Origin: Belliella buryatensis
Lineage (GTDB): Bacteria; Bacteroidota; Bacteroidia; Cytophagales; Cyclobacteriaceae
DNA: 64,000 nt
Direction: 5' to 3'
Assembly: GCF_900188245.1 (NCBI RefSeq)
Contig: NZ_FZOK01000008.1
Location: 124,001-188,000, forward strand
Numbering within the stretch: the first letter of the stretch is position 1; the number at the start of each line of letters is the position of its first letter. Below the pieces are notes generated by a model. The model was not told the DNA's origin. It did no database searches and worked only from the letters and a program-made list of their open reading frames with translations. Both the position numbers and the translations under genes were made by a program. This document shows, piece by piece, positions 45,722-54,314 of this stretch.

Positions 45722-47329
45722 ATGACGATTTTAACCTTGCTTGTTATCTCTGGATTGATTCTGCTTTTGGCATATTTCATCTATGGTAGGTATGTCTACA
45801 ATAAGTTTAAGTTGAATAAAGATAGACGGTCTCCAGCACATCAATTCAAAGATGGCATCGATTATATTCCAAGTAAACCAATTGTCGTGTTGGGTCATCA
45901 CTTTGCTTCCATAGCGGGTGCCGGCCCTATCGTAGGGCCTATCATTGCTTTGACTTTCGGTTGGATACCTGCTGTGATTTGGATATTGGTTGGGGGAATA
46001 TTCTTTGGGGCGGTGCACGATCTGGGAAGCATGGCTGCCTCCTTGAGGAATCAAGGCAAATCCATCGGCGTGATCATTCAAAACAACATTGGTTACAAGG
46101 GCAAACAGCTTTTTATCCTATTCAGCTTTTCAACTTTGATCCTTATCATTGGGGTATTTGCGGATATCATAGCCAAGACCTTTGTCAGCAATCCAGGAGT
46201 AGCATCGGCATCCATCTTATTTATCGGTCTCGCAATTGCTTTTGGAGCTATCAATAAAATGATTGGACATCGCGGAATAGCTTTCACGCTGTTATCAATT
46301 ATCGGCGTGATTCTAATGTACTATTTTGTCTATTTAGGGATGAAGCTCCCATTTGAACTGAGCTATCAAGTTTGGGTTTATATTTTGCTAGCTTACGCAT
46401 TTGTAGCTTCTGTTGCACCTATTTCTATGCTACTGCAGCCTAGAGATTATCTGAATAGCTTCCTTTTATATGGATTAATCATAGCTGCTGTGGTCGGGGT
46501 ATTTGTTGCCAATCCCGAAATAGTCATGGATAATAAAGTCCATTTTAATTCAGAAAACTTAGGCTATATATTCCCTGTACTTTTTGTCACCATCGCTTGT
46601 GGAGCAATCAGTGGTTTTCATTCCTTAGTAGCGTCAGGCACTACTTCCAAGCAACTTGATAAAGAAAGTGATGCCAAATTGGTGGGGTTTGGAGGTATGT
46701 TGATTGAGTCATTCCTAGCGATCATTTCAGTAGGAGCTGTGATAATCCTCAGCAGAGCTGAATACTTAGATCAAATAAACCTGCTTGGACCTGTCCCACT
46801 TTTTGCCAATGGACTAGGTGGTATGATTTCAAGCTTGGGGTTATCTGAAACCTTTGCTGTTGGTTTTGTAGCATTGACTGTATCAGCTTTTGCTTTGACT
46901 ACTTTAGATACTTGTACGAGATTGGCACGATTTACACTTCAGGAGTATTTTGAGGACATCAAGAGTCCTAAGGTTGCAAAAGTCGCTCAAAATAGATATC
47001 TGTCCACTTCGATCGTTGTCGTTTTAGCAGTTATACTTTTGGGTTCAGGAGGATTTAGCATACTTTGGCCAATTTTTGGTTCTGCAAACCAATTGCTAGC
47101 AGCACTGGCATTATTGACTATTTCTGTTTGGTTAATGAAGCAAAAAACCAATGCCACATTTGTGCTGATCCCGATGTTCTTCATGTTCACTGTGACATTG
47201 ACTTCTTTGGCATTGTTTGCTTGGAAAAATTTTCAAAATGGGGGATATATTCTAAGTGCCATAGCAGTGATTCTGTTTCTTCTTTCATTAGCCCTGATTT
47301 TATTAGCTAGTAAAAGTCTGAAAAGATAG
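45722..47329 (+). CDS. CstA-family carbon starvation/peptide transporter
   Basis: Integral membrane protein of 535 aa with about 14-16 helices. The family signature FKDGIDYIPSKPIVVLGHHFASIAGAGPIVGP lies at residues ~40-72 (quoted in parts: GHHFASIAGAGPI), and GFHSLVASGTTSKQL near 300. CstA proteins take up pyruvate or peptides under carbon starvation in E. coli and relatives; this one has the shorter length of the Cytophagales forms (E. coli CstA ~700). The gene stands alone; I saw no CRP-like site or BtsSR-type regulator next to it. Confidence 0.92.
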   Translation: MTILTLLVISGLILLLAYFIYGRYVYNKFKLNKDRRSPAHQFKDGIDYIPSKPIVVLGHHFASIAGAGPIVGPIIALTFGWIPAVIWILVGGIFFGAVHDLGSMAASLRNQGKSIGVIIQNNIGYKGKQLFILFSFSTLILIIGVFADIIAKTFVSNPGVASASILFIGLAIAFGAINKMIGHRGIAFTLLSIIGVILMYYFVYLGMKLPFELSYQVWVYILLAYAFVASVAPISMLLQPRDYLNSFLLYGLIIAAVVGVFVANPEIVMDNKVHFNSENLGYIFPVLFVTIACGAISGFHSLVASGTTSKQLDKESDAKLVGFGGMLIESFLAIISVGAVIILSRAEYLDQINLLGPVPLFANGLGGMISSLGLSETFAVGFVALTVSAFALTTLDTCTRLARFTLQEYFEDIKSPKVAKVAQNRYLSTSIVVVLAVILLGSGGFSILWPIFGSANQLLAALALLTISVWLMKQKTNATFVLIPMFFMFTVTLTSLALFAWKNFQNGGYILSAIAVILFLLSLALILLASKSLKR

Positions 47330-47481
47330 GTGTAAAATAGCCAAATTCTATCAAAAAAACCTGTATCTAAATGATCAATCGCCGTCTAAAAAAAAAAGAC
47401 CTCTGATGGAATAATTTCAATCCTTTGGCTACATAAAGTTGTTGTTGAAAATTTTATAAAGTTACTTTAAAACTAACTTCG

Positions 47482-47508
47482 AAATCGAGCTCGATTTTGG
47501 CCAAAATC
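47482..47508. promoter_or_regulatory. Two interlocked 16-bp perfect palindromes
   Basis: AAATCGAGCTCGATTT (47482-47497) and GATTTTGGCCAAAATC (47493-47508) share five bases. Each is a perfect palindrome. They lie 30-56 bases before the ATG of the Cys-rich peptide gene, where an operator is expected. Confidence 0.5.
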
Positions 47509-47537
47509 TTTTTAGTAAATCTAAATTCTTTATCAAA

Positions 47538-47759
47538 ATGAAAAAGCTATTATTTGGAATTGCCAGTTTAGTATTGTTTACAAGCTTAACCATTCAGGCT
47601 CATACTATGCGATGGCAGCAGTTAAGGTGTACTGATGGTACTGAAGGTGTCTATGAAATCTGTTGGTATACAGGTGATGGAAATGAATGTGACACATATA
47701 GGGAGAAAACTAGAAATTGTGATCCTATTACAGATCCAGGAGATCCAATTATTAATTAA
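47538..47759 (+). CDS. Small secreted Cys-rich peptide, unknown
   Basis: 73 aa: Sec signal peptide (MKKLLFGIASLVLFTSLTIQA, given as the first ~21 residues) followed by a mature part of ~52 residues with four cysteines (RC, EIC, NEC, NC) that could make two disulfides, three Trp/Tyr near the middle, and a Pro-rich acidic tail DPITDPGDP. I do not recognise the family. It is followed by a terminator hairpin and, 67 bases on, by a beta-propeller lipoprotein; small secreted peptides paired with such lipoproteins recur in Bacteroidota (the NVEALA peptides are the best known), but this peptide lacks the NVEALA motif. Confidence 0.72.
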   Translation: MKKLLFGIASLVLFTSLTIQAHTMRWQQLRCTDGTEGVYEICWYTGDGNECDTYREKTRNCDPITDPGDPIIN

Positions 47760-47781
47760 TTACTAATACAAGTATTACTTT

Positions 47782-47812
47782 GGCCAAAGGAAAAAATCCC
47801 TTTGGCCTTTTT
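47782..47812 (+). terminator. Terminator/attenuator between peptide and propeller genes
   Basis: GGCCAAAGG pairs with CCTTTGGCC around an 8-base A-rich loop, then five T. It stands in the 67-base gap between two same-strand genes, with no separate promoter visible, so it may set their expression ratio. Confidence 0.75.
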
Positions 47813-47826
47813 AATTTATTTCATAA

Positions 47827-48966
47827 ATGAAAAATCTAAACACTTTAATCTTCCTTCTTTTTATCTCATTGGGTTGCCAGTCAAATAATCCAGATTCAAC
47901 AATTAAAACAATCTCCATTGATCTAACTCAAGAAAAATCAGACATCAATCTTACTGATTTAATTAAACCAGATGTAGATATTATTCCTCTTGAAAATTAT
48001 GATCAAACTGGAAACCCTATCTATTTCAGAGATATACATAAATTCCGTCATTATAAGAACGAATTTTACATGCTGGATTTCATTTATGGTCAACGCATCC
48101 TAGTATTCAATAATAATGGTGAATTTCAAAGAGCTGTAGGACACTTAGAGGAAGGTCCTGGAGGTCTTTTACAGGCTATGGATTTTGACATCATCAACGA
48201 CACTATAAAAGTTCTTGATGTGGGAAGGATCCTCAATTTTGAACCTAATGGTAACTACATTTCATTGGATAAAATGGAGGGTTTTATGGCAAGCAAATTT
48301 ATAAAATTTGAAATAGGGTATGCGTTTATAGGAGGTGGAAGAGATACTGATAATCTTATTCTAGCTAATAATGAAATCCGTCAAGAAAGTTCGTTTTTCC
48401 CATATCATACTAGGGCATTAAATGTCCTTTTAATTAACCCTATGTATTATTCACCTGAGGGTGATGCGATTTACAGACGACAACTTAATGATACCCTATT
48501 TCAAATCAATGATTTTGAAAGGCCAAGCCCTTACCTATATATTGACTTCAAACAAAAGAAATCAAATATCAATGAATTACTCAATAGCCCAAACCCAGAA
48601 GCAGCTATCGTAAATGCAGGTACTCAGTATTGCGAAATCCATGATTTTTATGAAACAAAGGAATATCAGTATTTGGCGTTTTCTGTTGAGGGCGAGGCTT
48701 GGGTGTATTTGCAATCAAAGAAATCTGAAAAATCTTTTCTTTATAAAAGAAACAATATAACAAATGACATCATGCTTGACCCATACGCATTTCCAGTTGG
48801 AGTGATTGGCAACAAGTTTGTTTTCAAGGCAAATCCACAAAATGTTTTGGCAGGAATAGAAAGCTATCAAGGAACGAACAATCATTTTGAAAAACTAAAA
48901 AAACTTTGGGCAAATATGGAAAAGGAAGGTAACCCAGTACTTTTTCTGGTAGAATTCAATTTTTAG
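47827..48966 (+). CDS. 6-bladed beta-propeller lipoprotein
   Basis: Lipoprotein with lipobox LGC (Cys at ~17), 379 aa. The body matches the Bacteroidota 6-bladed beta-propeller family: start VDIIPLENYDQTGNPIYFRDIHKF, then blade-like repeats such as FYMLDFIYGQRILVFNNNGEF and the GxxEEGPGG turn. A role in envelope sensing or binding is possible but not shown. It follows the small Cys-rich peptide gene and its terminator; nothing on the same strand follows within 3 kb. The region is more A+T-rich than the core genes nearby, consistent with accessory DNA. Confidence 0.82.
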   Translation: MKNLNTLIFLLFISLGCQSNNPDSTIKTISIDLTQEKSDINLTDLIKPDVDIIPLENYDQTGNPIYFRDIHKFRHYKNEFYMLDFIYGQRILVFNNNGEFQRAVGHLEEGPGGLLQAMDFDIINDTIKVLDVGRILNFEPNGNYISLDKMEGFMASKFIKFEIGYAFIGGGRDTDNLILANNEIRQESSFFPYHTRALNVLLINPMYYSPEGDAIYRRQLNDTLFQINDFERPSPYLYIDFKQKKSNINELLNSPNPEAAIVNAGTQYCEIHDFYETKEYQYLAFSVEGEAWVYLQSKKSEKSFLYKRNNITNDIMLDPYAFPVGVIGNKFVFKANPQNVLAGIESYQGTNNHFEKLKKLWANMEKEGNPVLFLVEFNF

Positions 48967-49022
48967 TATTTCAATACCTTCATACCATATTTCGAGCATA
49001 CATAACCCAAAAAGCTAAAGAA

Positions 49023-49053
49023 GTCGAGGTTAGGATTATTTTCTAACCTCGAC
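49023..49053 (-). terminator. Terminator of the outer-membrane protein gene
   Basis: GTCGAGGTTAG pairs perfectly with CTAACCTCGAC around a 9-base loop, 13 bases after the minus-strand stop at 49066. The following minus-strand tract is T-rich but broken. Confidence 0.7.
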
Positions 49054-49065
49054 CTTAGATCAATT

Positions 49066-50181
49066 CTAATCCAAATTATTAAACACCCCTTTTACTTGCT
49101 TCGGTATCCTCCAAGCCAAATTTACATTGACTAGATAATCTGCAAAGGCAGCATCTCCATGCCTTCGGTTTTCTGGAGTGGACTCAATGATGTCAGTCAA
49201 ACTTCGTGTTCTATTCCTGATTAATACCACTGGAACAGTTAAAGTCGTGGTAAAATTACCCAACATGTAACTAATCCCCGGTTCAACAGAAACAATATAT
49301 CCTGGTCTGCGAAATCCATCACTTCCTCCTATAAAATCTCTCACTGGAACCCCTTCTACTCTTCCTCCTAGCGAAAGTCCCAAGCCATGCACAAAAGATA
49401 ATGGCTTGAATACACCTGCTCTGAATGCAAATTGGTCAGGTACACTCATGACAGCTTCTGAAGCTCTCGCCCTATTTGTTTGGGTTCCATTCGTATTTCT
49501 TGGATTGAACATATAGAAACCATCATAATACAAGAAAAAACTCTTAGGAAGATTCCAAATCCCTTGAGCATCAACTATAAATCCCCAGCCCCCATCACCT
49601 AATTGGATCGATTGATCCACTGGTCTGATTTCTGGCGATCCACCTGGACCTACATTATAGAATGTACCTTGGGCATTATAATCCCCTGTTGGTAGTTTTA
49701 GCCCCAGGCCTACTGCTGTGTTGCCATTTTTTGCTTTTTCTCCAGTCAGCAACCAATAGCCAGCACCTACGCGCATATCAGCTATTCCTTTTGAGTAGGT
49801 CATGTGCCTTGAGTTTCTACCATGCTCGTAGAGCGAACTTCTTTCATTATATGCGTAAGGAATTGAAGCAATCAGGTAAGCTCTATCTGTAATAGCATAA
49901 CTCAAATTCAAATCCAAACCATGCGACCAGTTGATCACTTCAGTGTTGTTTTCTACTCTATGTGGGTGCTCCTCTCTGCCACTGAAATGTCTGAAAGATC
50001 TGAAATAACGATAATTTACACTGACATTCCATTCTCCTTGTTCAAGTACATTACCTTGACCGACTGCGTTGCCAATTGCAGAAAATTGTCTAATCGCTAC
50101 ACAGCCTTGCCCATTAACTTCATAGCTAAAAATTAGAGAACAAGAAATAGCAATAACCATTGATAGTAATAATTTTTTCAT
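49066..50181 (-). CDS. Outer-membrane beta-barrel protein
   Basis: 371 aa with a Sec signal peptide (first ~24 residues, ending VNGQ). The mature part has alternating hydrophobic/aromatic strands of an outer-membrane barrel, e.g. EWNVSVNYRYFRSF, DLNLSYAITDRAYLIASIPY, VGLGLKLPTGDY and FTTTLTVPVVLI. The segment with LPTGDY and a polar loop recalls the 'transporter' family PF13557 (MetA-pathway phenol degradation type), a loose group. One Cys after the signal peptide (GQGCVAI) might be a lipobox but the preceding residues do not fit well. Function unknown. Confidence 0.82.
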   Translation of the reverse strand: MKKLLLSMVIAISCSLIFSYEVNGQGCVAIRQFSAIGNAVGQGNVLEQGEWNVSVNYRYFRSFRHFSGREEHPHRVENNTEVINWSHGLDLNLSYAITDRAYLIASIPYAYNERSSLYEHGRNSRHMTYSKGIADMRVGAGYWLLTGEKAKNGNTAVGLGLKLPTGDYNAQGTFYNVGPGGSPEIRPVDQSIQLGDGGWGFIVDAQGIWNLPKSFFLYYDGFYMFNPRNTNGTQTNRARASEAVMSVPDQFAFRAGVFKPLSFVHGLGLSLGGRVEGVPVRDFIGGSDGFRRPGYIVSVEPGISYMLGNFTTTLTVPVVLIRNRTRSLTDIIESTPENRRHGDAAFADYLVNVNLAWRIPKQVKGVFNNLD

Positions 50182-50239
50182 TTGATTTTTTGATGAGATA
50201 GATATTGAAAATGATTTTAAAAAACATCAAAAGTCAGTT

Positions 50240-50278
50240 ACATGCCCTATCTAATATGATTCTTAGACAGGGCTATGT
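50240..50278 (-). promoter_or_regulatory. Hairpin in the leader of the outer-membrane protein gene
   Basis: ACAT-GCCCT-A-TCTAA pairs with TTAGA-C-AGGGC-T-ATGT: 14 pairs with one mismatch and one bulge, loop of 8. It lies 59-97 bases before the ATG at 50181. The rest of the 285-base gap (50182-50466) shows nothing else I can support. Confidence 0.4.
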
Positions 50279-50466
50279 ATTTATCACAAATAGAAAGTAT
50301 GCCTCAGAATATACAGTCTTAGTATGATGAGAACACAAACCATAAGCAAAACACCCTTCTCGCAGCCAATACCATGAACAACAAACCCCTTTGTAAAAAC
50401 ATGGATAGCATATCAAGAAGCACTATTGTGCTTTTGGAAACTAACTGACTTTTAATATAAAGTTGA

Positions 50467-51006
50467 CTAGACCAGTTCTGGAGGTGGACTGGTTTGATTC
50501 AAAAATTCCTCTGAATAATTTGAAAAAATAAACCCTTGATTATGGTGTAATTCATTACCACCGAATAGCACAAGGCTATGACTATCTGGCTTGAAGTAAT
50601 CTTTGATAAATATCTTATAGATTAGCGAGTTATTACTTTCTCTAGGCATTTCGTCAGAAACCAATGAAGCAACCCATTTCTTCACAGCTTCATTCAGTCT
50701 AGTCTTGGATGTATCAACCACATAGATTACCTGCAAAGTATCATTAGCATATCGCTGTTTGATAGCGCGGTAATTTTGACCATTTTTCTCAAAAGGCGTA
50801 TTGATTACTTGAAATTCTTGCTGATCCGACATGTAAGGCACGGCAAGTGGTATTTCCATCATATACTCTACCTCATTCTTCTCTTCAAAAACCCGTTCTG
50901 TCCATAGAGATTCTATTTGGAGATTGAAGGAATAATAAAAAACATGATAGCCAAAGTGATACAAGGCAAAAACACACAAAAGCGATATAGCTATTATTTT
51001 TTTCAC
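50467..51006 (-). CDS. Hypothetical membrane-anchored protein
   Basis: 179 aa from a GTG start at 51006. The N-terminal hydrophobic segment (residues ~3-28, IIAISLLCVFALYHFGYHVFYY) is a membrane anchor or uncleaved signal; the rest is hydrophilic and extracytoplasmic. The C-terminus SPPPELV is proline-rich. Not recognised. It lies 45 bases after a small membrane-protein gene in the same direction, and the codon use looks like its neighbours. Confidence 0.75.
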   Translation of the reverse strand: MKKIIAISLLCVFALYHFGYHVFYYSFNLQIESLWTERVFEEKNEVEYMMEIPLAVPYMSDQQEFQVINTPFEKNGQNYRAIKQRYANDTLQVIYVVDTSKTRLNEAVKKWVASLVSDEMPRESNNSLIYKIFIKDYFKPDSHSLVLFGGNELHHNQGFIFSNYSEEFLNQTSPPPELV

Positions 51007-51051
51007 TAGGGTAAGTTGAAATGGAAATCTAACAAAAAAATTTATTCTACA

Positions 51052-51240
51052 CTATCTTAAAATAAAAAAATAAACGATAACCAAACAAATCATTGCAGTT
51101 CCATATATTTTCAAAACTTTCAGCCTATTGAATCGATCTAAAAACCAAAGCACAATCACAGGTCTGTATAAGCCTAAAATTATAAAAACTACACATAGCA
51201 CAATTAAAATTTGAAGTAAAGTTATCAATGATGCCATCAT
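51052..51240 (-). CDS. Small membrane protein, two helices
   Basis: 62 aa with two transmembrane helices (~6-26 and ~42-60) and the basic loop DRFNRLKVLKIYG between them. Not recognised. It starts right after the infB terminator hairpin (51248-51279), so expression needs read-through or a promoter inside the end of infB. Short length keeps confidence moderate. Confidence 0.6.
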   Translation of the reverse strand: MMASLITLLQILIVLCVVFIILGLYRPVIVLWFLDRFNRLKVLKIYGTAMICLVIVYFFILR

Positions 51241-51247
51241 CCTAAAT

Positions 51248-51279
51248 GAAAAAAGGAACCTTCAAATGAAAGTTCCTTT
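51248..51279 (-). terminator. Terminator after infB
   Basis: On the minus strand AAAGGAAC pairs with GTTCCTTT, followed by further T. It lies 19 bases after the infB stop. Confidence 0.75.
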
Positions 51280-51297
51280 ATATTAAATTGCTGTATT

Positions 51298-54246
51298 TTA
51301 TTTCTTACGCTTGATCTCTTGCATCATGTAGCCTTCGATTGTATCATCTATCTGAATATCGTTGAACTTCTTGATCGAAATACCACATTCGTATCCAGCT
51401 TTCACTTCTGCTACATCATCCTTGAATCGCTTCAACTGATCGATCTCTCCATCATGAATAACAATACCATCTCTGATAACTCTGATTTTATTCTTACGTG
51501 TGATATAACCATCCGTCACATAAGAACCAGCTACAGTACCTACTTTAGAGATCTTGAAGACTTCTCTCACTTGAATATTACCAGTGATGACCTCTTCAAA
51601 CTCTGGCTCTAGCATACCCTCGATCGCATCTTTGATTTGATTGATCGCATCGTAGATAATAGAGTAATGTCTGATTTCGATCTCTTCTTGCTCAGCAAGT
51701 TTCTTCGCATTAGAAGAAGGTCTTACCTGGAAACCTAAGATAATTGCATCAGATGCAGAAGCTAAGAGTACATCAGATTCAGAAATCTGACCTACGCCTT
51801 TATGGATGATATTTACTGAAACTTCGTCCTTAGATAGCTTCAACAAGGAATCAGAAAGAGCTTCAACTGAACCATCCACGTCACCTTTGATGATGATGTT
51901 AAGCTCCTTGAAACTACCGATAGCCAAACGGCGACCGATTTCATCTAAAGTGATGTGTTTCTTAGTTCGCATGCTTTGTTCTCTGAGGATCTGCTCTCTA
52001 GAGTTTGCAATTTCTCTTGCTTCTCTTTCAGAATCATATACCTTGAAAGTATCACCTGCTTGAGGTGCTCCAGCTAGACCCAATACCTGTACAGGGGTAG
52101 ATGGTCCAGCCTCTTTGAGTTTTTTACCTTTATGATCAGTCATGGCTTTTACTCTACCATAATGCTGACCTGCTAGCATTACATCTCCAACCTTTAAGGT
52201 TCCAGCTTGTACCATTACAGTTGCTACATAACCTCTACCTTTATCCAAAGACGCCTCTACTACTGTACCTACAGCGTTTTTGTTAGGGTTAGCCTTCAGT
52301 TCTAGTACTTCAGCTTCTAGCAATACTTTTTCCAACAATTCGTCAATACCTGTACCTACCTTTGCAGAAATATCTTGGGACTGATATTTACCACCCCACT
52401 CTTCCACTAAGAGGTTCATATTAGCTAGTTGTTCTTTAATTTTATTTGGATTTGCGTTTGGTTTATCAATTTTATTGATCGCAAAGATCATTGGTACACC
52501 TGCTACTTGCGCGTGGTTGATAGCTTCTTTGGTTTGCGGCATAATGTCATCGTCGGCTGCTACCACAATGATGGCTACATCTGTGATCTTGGCACCTCTA
52601 GCACGCATGGCAGTAAAGGCTTCGTGACCAGGTGTATCCAAAAACGCAATTTTATCACCATTTGTCGTTGTAACATCATAAGCTCCGATGTGCTGTGTGA
52701 TACCACCTGCTTCATCTCCTGTTACTTTTGATTTTCTGATGTAATCAAGCAAGGAGGTCTTACCGTGATCGACGTGTCCCATGATCGTTACAATAGGAGC
52801 TCTATCTACAAGATCCTCTGGACTATCAACCTCTGCCACTGCATTTTCTTCTTCATCTGGCTTAGTGAATTCCACTTCATAGTCAAATTCATCAGCGATG
52901 ATGGTGATTGCTTCTGCATCTAACCTTTGGTTGATCGATACGAACATCCCCAATGACATACAAGTTGAAATCACTTCATTGACAGAAACATCCATAAGGG
53001 AAGCAAGATCATTGGCCGAGATAAACTCGGTCACTTTCAATATTCTGCTTTCTTCTAAGCCATCTTCAACTTCTCTATTTCTTTCTGCCTTTTTATCCCT
53101 TCTATTCTTTCCTTTACCACCAGATTTACCTCCACCTTGTAGTCTGGCAAGTGTCTGCTTGATTTGGTCTTGAATTTCTTTTTGGGTAGGCTCAGCTTTT
53201 TGTACTCTAGTACCACCTGGGGTCGGCTTTCCACCTCTACTTTGGTTCCCACCTCTTCTATCTCTTGTGTTAGCGCCACCTGGACCTCCTGCATTTGGAC
53301 CTCCTGATGGTCTATTACCACCTGCTCCTGGTTGAGCTGGTCGTGTCCCAGCAGGTCCGCCGCTAGGGTTTTTATCGATTCTCTTTCTAACTCGCTTCTT
53401 CTTGTCCTTATTCCTTTCATCAGAAGATGCTACTGGCTTGCCTTTTTTCTTAGACTTATCAGCAGGAAGTTCAATTTTACCCAAAACAGTTAGACCTTTC
53501 AAAGAATCTGCCTTTGCAGAAATTACTTGATTTGGTGCTTCTTTTGGTGCTTCTTTCGCTTCTTCCTTTTTAGTTTCTTGAACAGGTTTTACAGGCTCAG
53601 CTTTTGGTGCTGGCTTAGCAGGGGGAGTAGTTGGTTTTTCAGTTTTTTCAGAAGTAGAAACAGGTTTTTGTGATTTAGCGTTGTCTTGTTGCTGAGGCTT
53701 CACAGCCTGAGGTTTATTTTCTACTTTAGGAGTCTCTGTCTTAGGTTTTGCTGGCTCTACTGCCTTAACTTCTTCTTTTGGGGCAGGCATTTCTGCTTTA
53801 ACTGGCAGAGGAGTAGGTGCAGTCTCTTTCTTAGGATTTAGATCAATCTTACCCAATACTTTGATTCCAGGAAGCTTTGGAGCTTCTGCTGCAACTTTAG
53901 GATCAGCTTCCTCTTTGGGAGGGGCTGGTTTTGAGACAGGGACTGCCTCCTTTTTCTCTTCTTTGGCTGGTTCGGGTTTTGGCTCCTCACGGGCCTCCGA
54001 CTCAGCTTCGATCGTAAATGTCTCGTTATGACGCTTACCTATCGACAGATGAGATGCCTCTTCCTTCTCTTGGGCAGAGGACTTGAATTCCTTGGCCAGC
54101 AAATTATATTGATCCATGCTGATTTTGGAATTGGGGTTGTTTTCGACTTCAAAGCCCTTTTTAGCCATAGAATCCACCAATGTAGATATCCCTACATTGA
54201 GTTTTCTGGCTACTTGGCCCAGTCTCATCATTTTTTCTTCTGACAT
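51298..54246 (-). CDS. infB: Translation initiation factor IF-2
   Basis: GTPase that places initiator tRNA on the 30S subunit. 982 aa: IF2_N domain at residues ~1-50 ([19 protein letters not shown]), a long linker rich in Pro, Lys, Ala and Glu to ~290, a Gly/Arg-rich stretch ~290-350, then the G domain with GHVDHGKTS near 490, [11 protein letters not shown] and NKIDK, and the C-terminal domains. The linker carries two near-identical blocks [12 protein letters not shown] and [12 protein letters not shown]. It is the last gene of rimP-nusA-infB; a possible internal promoter lies in the 68-base gap before it. Confidence 0.97.
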   Translation of the reverse strand: MSEEKMMRLGQVARKLNVGISTLVDSMAKKGFEVENNPNSKISMDQYNLLAKEFKSSAQEKEEASHLSIGKRHNETFTIEAESEAREEPKPEPAKEEKKEAVPVSKPAPPKEEADPKVAAEAPKLPGIKVLGKIDLNPKKETAPTPLPVKAEMPAPKEEVKAVEPAKPKTETPKVENKPQAVKPQQQDNAKSQKPVSTSEKTEKPTTPPAKPAPKAEPVKPVQETKKEEAKEAPKEAPNQVISAKADSLKGLTVLGKIELPADKSKKKGKPVASSDERNKDKKKRVRKRIDKNPSGGPAGTRPAQPGAGGNRPSGGPNAGGPGGANTRDRRGGNQSRGGKPTPGGTRVQKAEPTQKEIQDQIKQTLARLQGGGKSGGKGKNRRDKKAERNREVEDGLEESRILKVTEFISANDLASLMDVSVNEVISTCMSLGMFVSINQRLDAEAITIIADEFDYEVEFTKPDEEENAVAEVDSPEDLVDRAPIVTIMGHVDHGKTSLLDYIRKSKVTGDEAGGITQHIGAYDVTTTNGDKIAFLDTPGHEAFTAMRARGAKITDVAIIVVAADDDIMPQTKEAINHAQVAGVPMIFAINKIDKPNANPNKIKEQLANMNLLVEEWGGKYQSQDISAKVGTGIDELLEKVLLEAEVLELKANPNKNAVGTVVEASLDKGRGYVATVMVQAGTLKVGDVMLAGQHYGRVKAMTDHKGKKLKEAGPSTPVQVLGLAGAPQAGDTFKVYDSEREAREIANSREQILREQSMRTKKHITLDEIGRRLAIGSFKELNIIIKGDVDGSVEALSDSLLKLSKDEVSVNIIHKGVGQISESDVLLASASDAIILGFQVRPSSNAKKLAEQEEIEIRHYSIIYDAINQIKDAIEGMLEPEFEEVITGNIQVREVFKISKVGTVAGSYVTDGYITRKNKIRVIRDGIVIHDGEIDQLKRFKDDVAEVKAGYECGISIKKFNDIQIDDTIEGYMMQEIKRKK

Positions 54247-54275
54247 ACGCTAAAAACCTATTTCTTAATCTTTGG

Positions 54276-54296
54276 CAAATATAAGACCTATATTTG
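54276..54296. promoter_or_regulatory. Inverted pair of -7 elements between nusA and infB
   Basis: CAAATATA (54276-54283) and TATATTTG (54289-54296) form a perfect 8-bp inverted repeat with a 5-base spacer. Each is a TAnnTTTG element; the minus-strand one points into infB with a leader of about 25 bases. Confidence 0.4.
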
Positions 54297-54314
54297 GGTA
54301 TTTAGGCCTTTATT

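Noticed and set aside
47330-47480. A promoter of standard type for the Cys-rich peptide gene
   Set aside because: No TAnnTTTG element found in the 208-base gap; only the palindromes near the start codon stand out.
53055-53420. 121-codon minus-strand frame within infB
   Set aside because: Out-of-frame reading of the repetitive Gly/Arg-rich linker of IF-2; its Glu/Val-rich sequence is a by-product.
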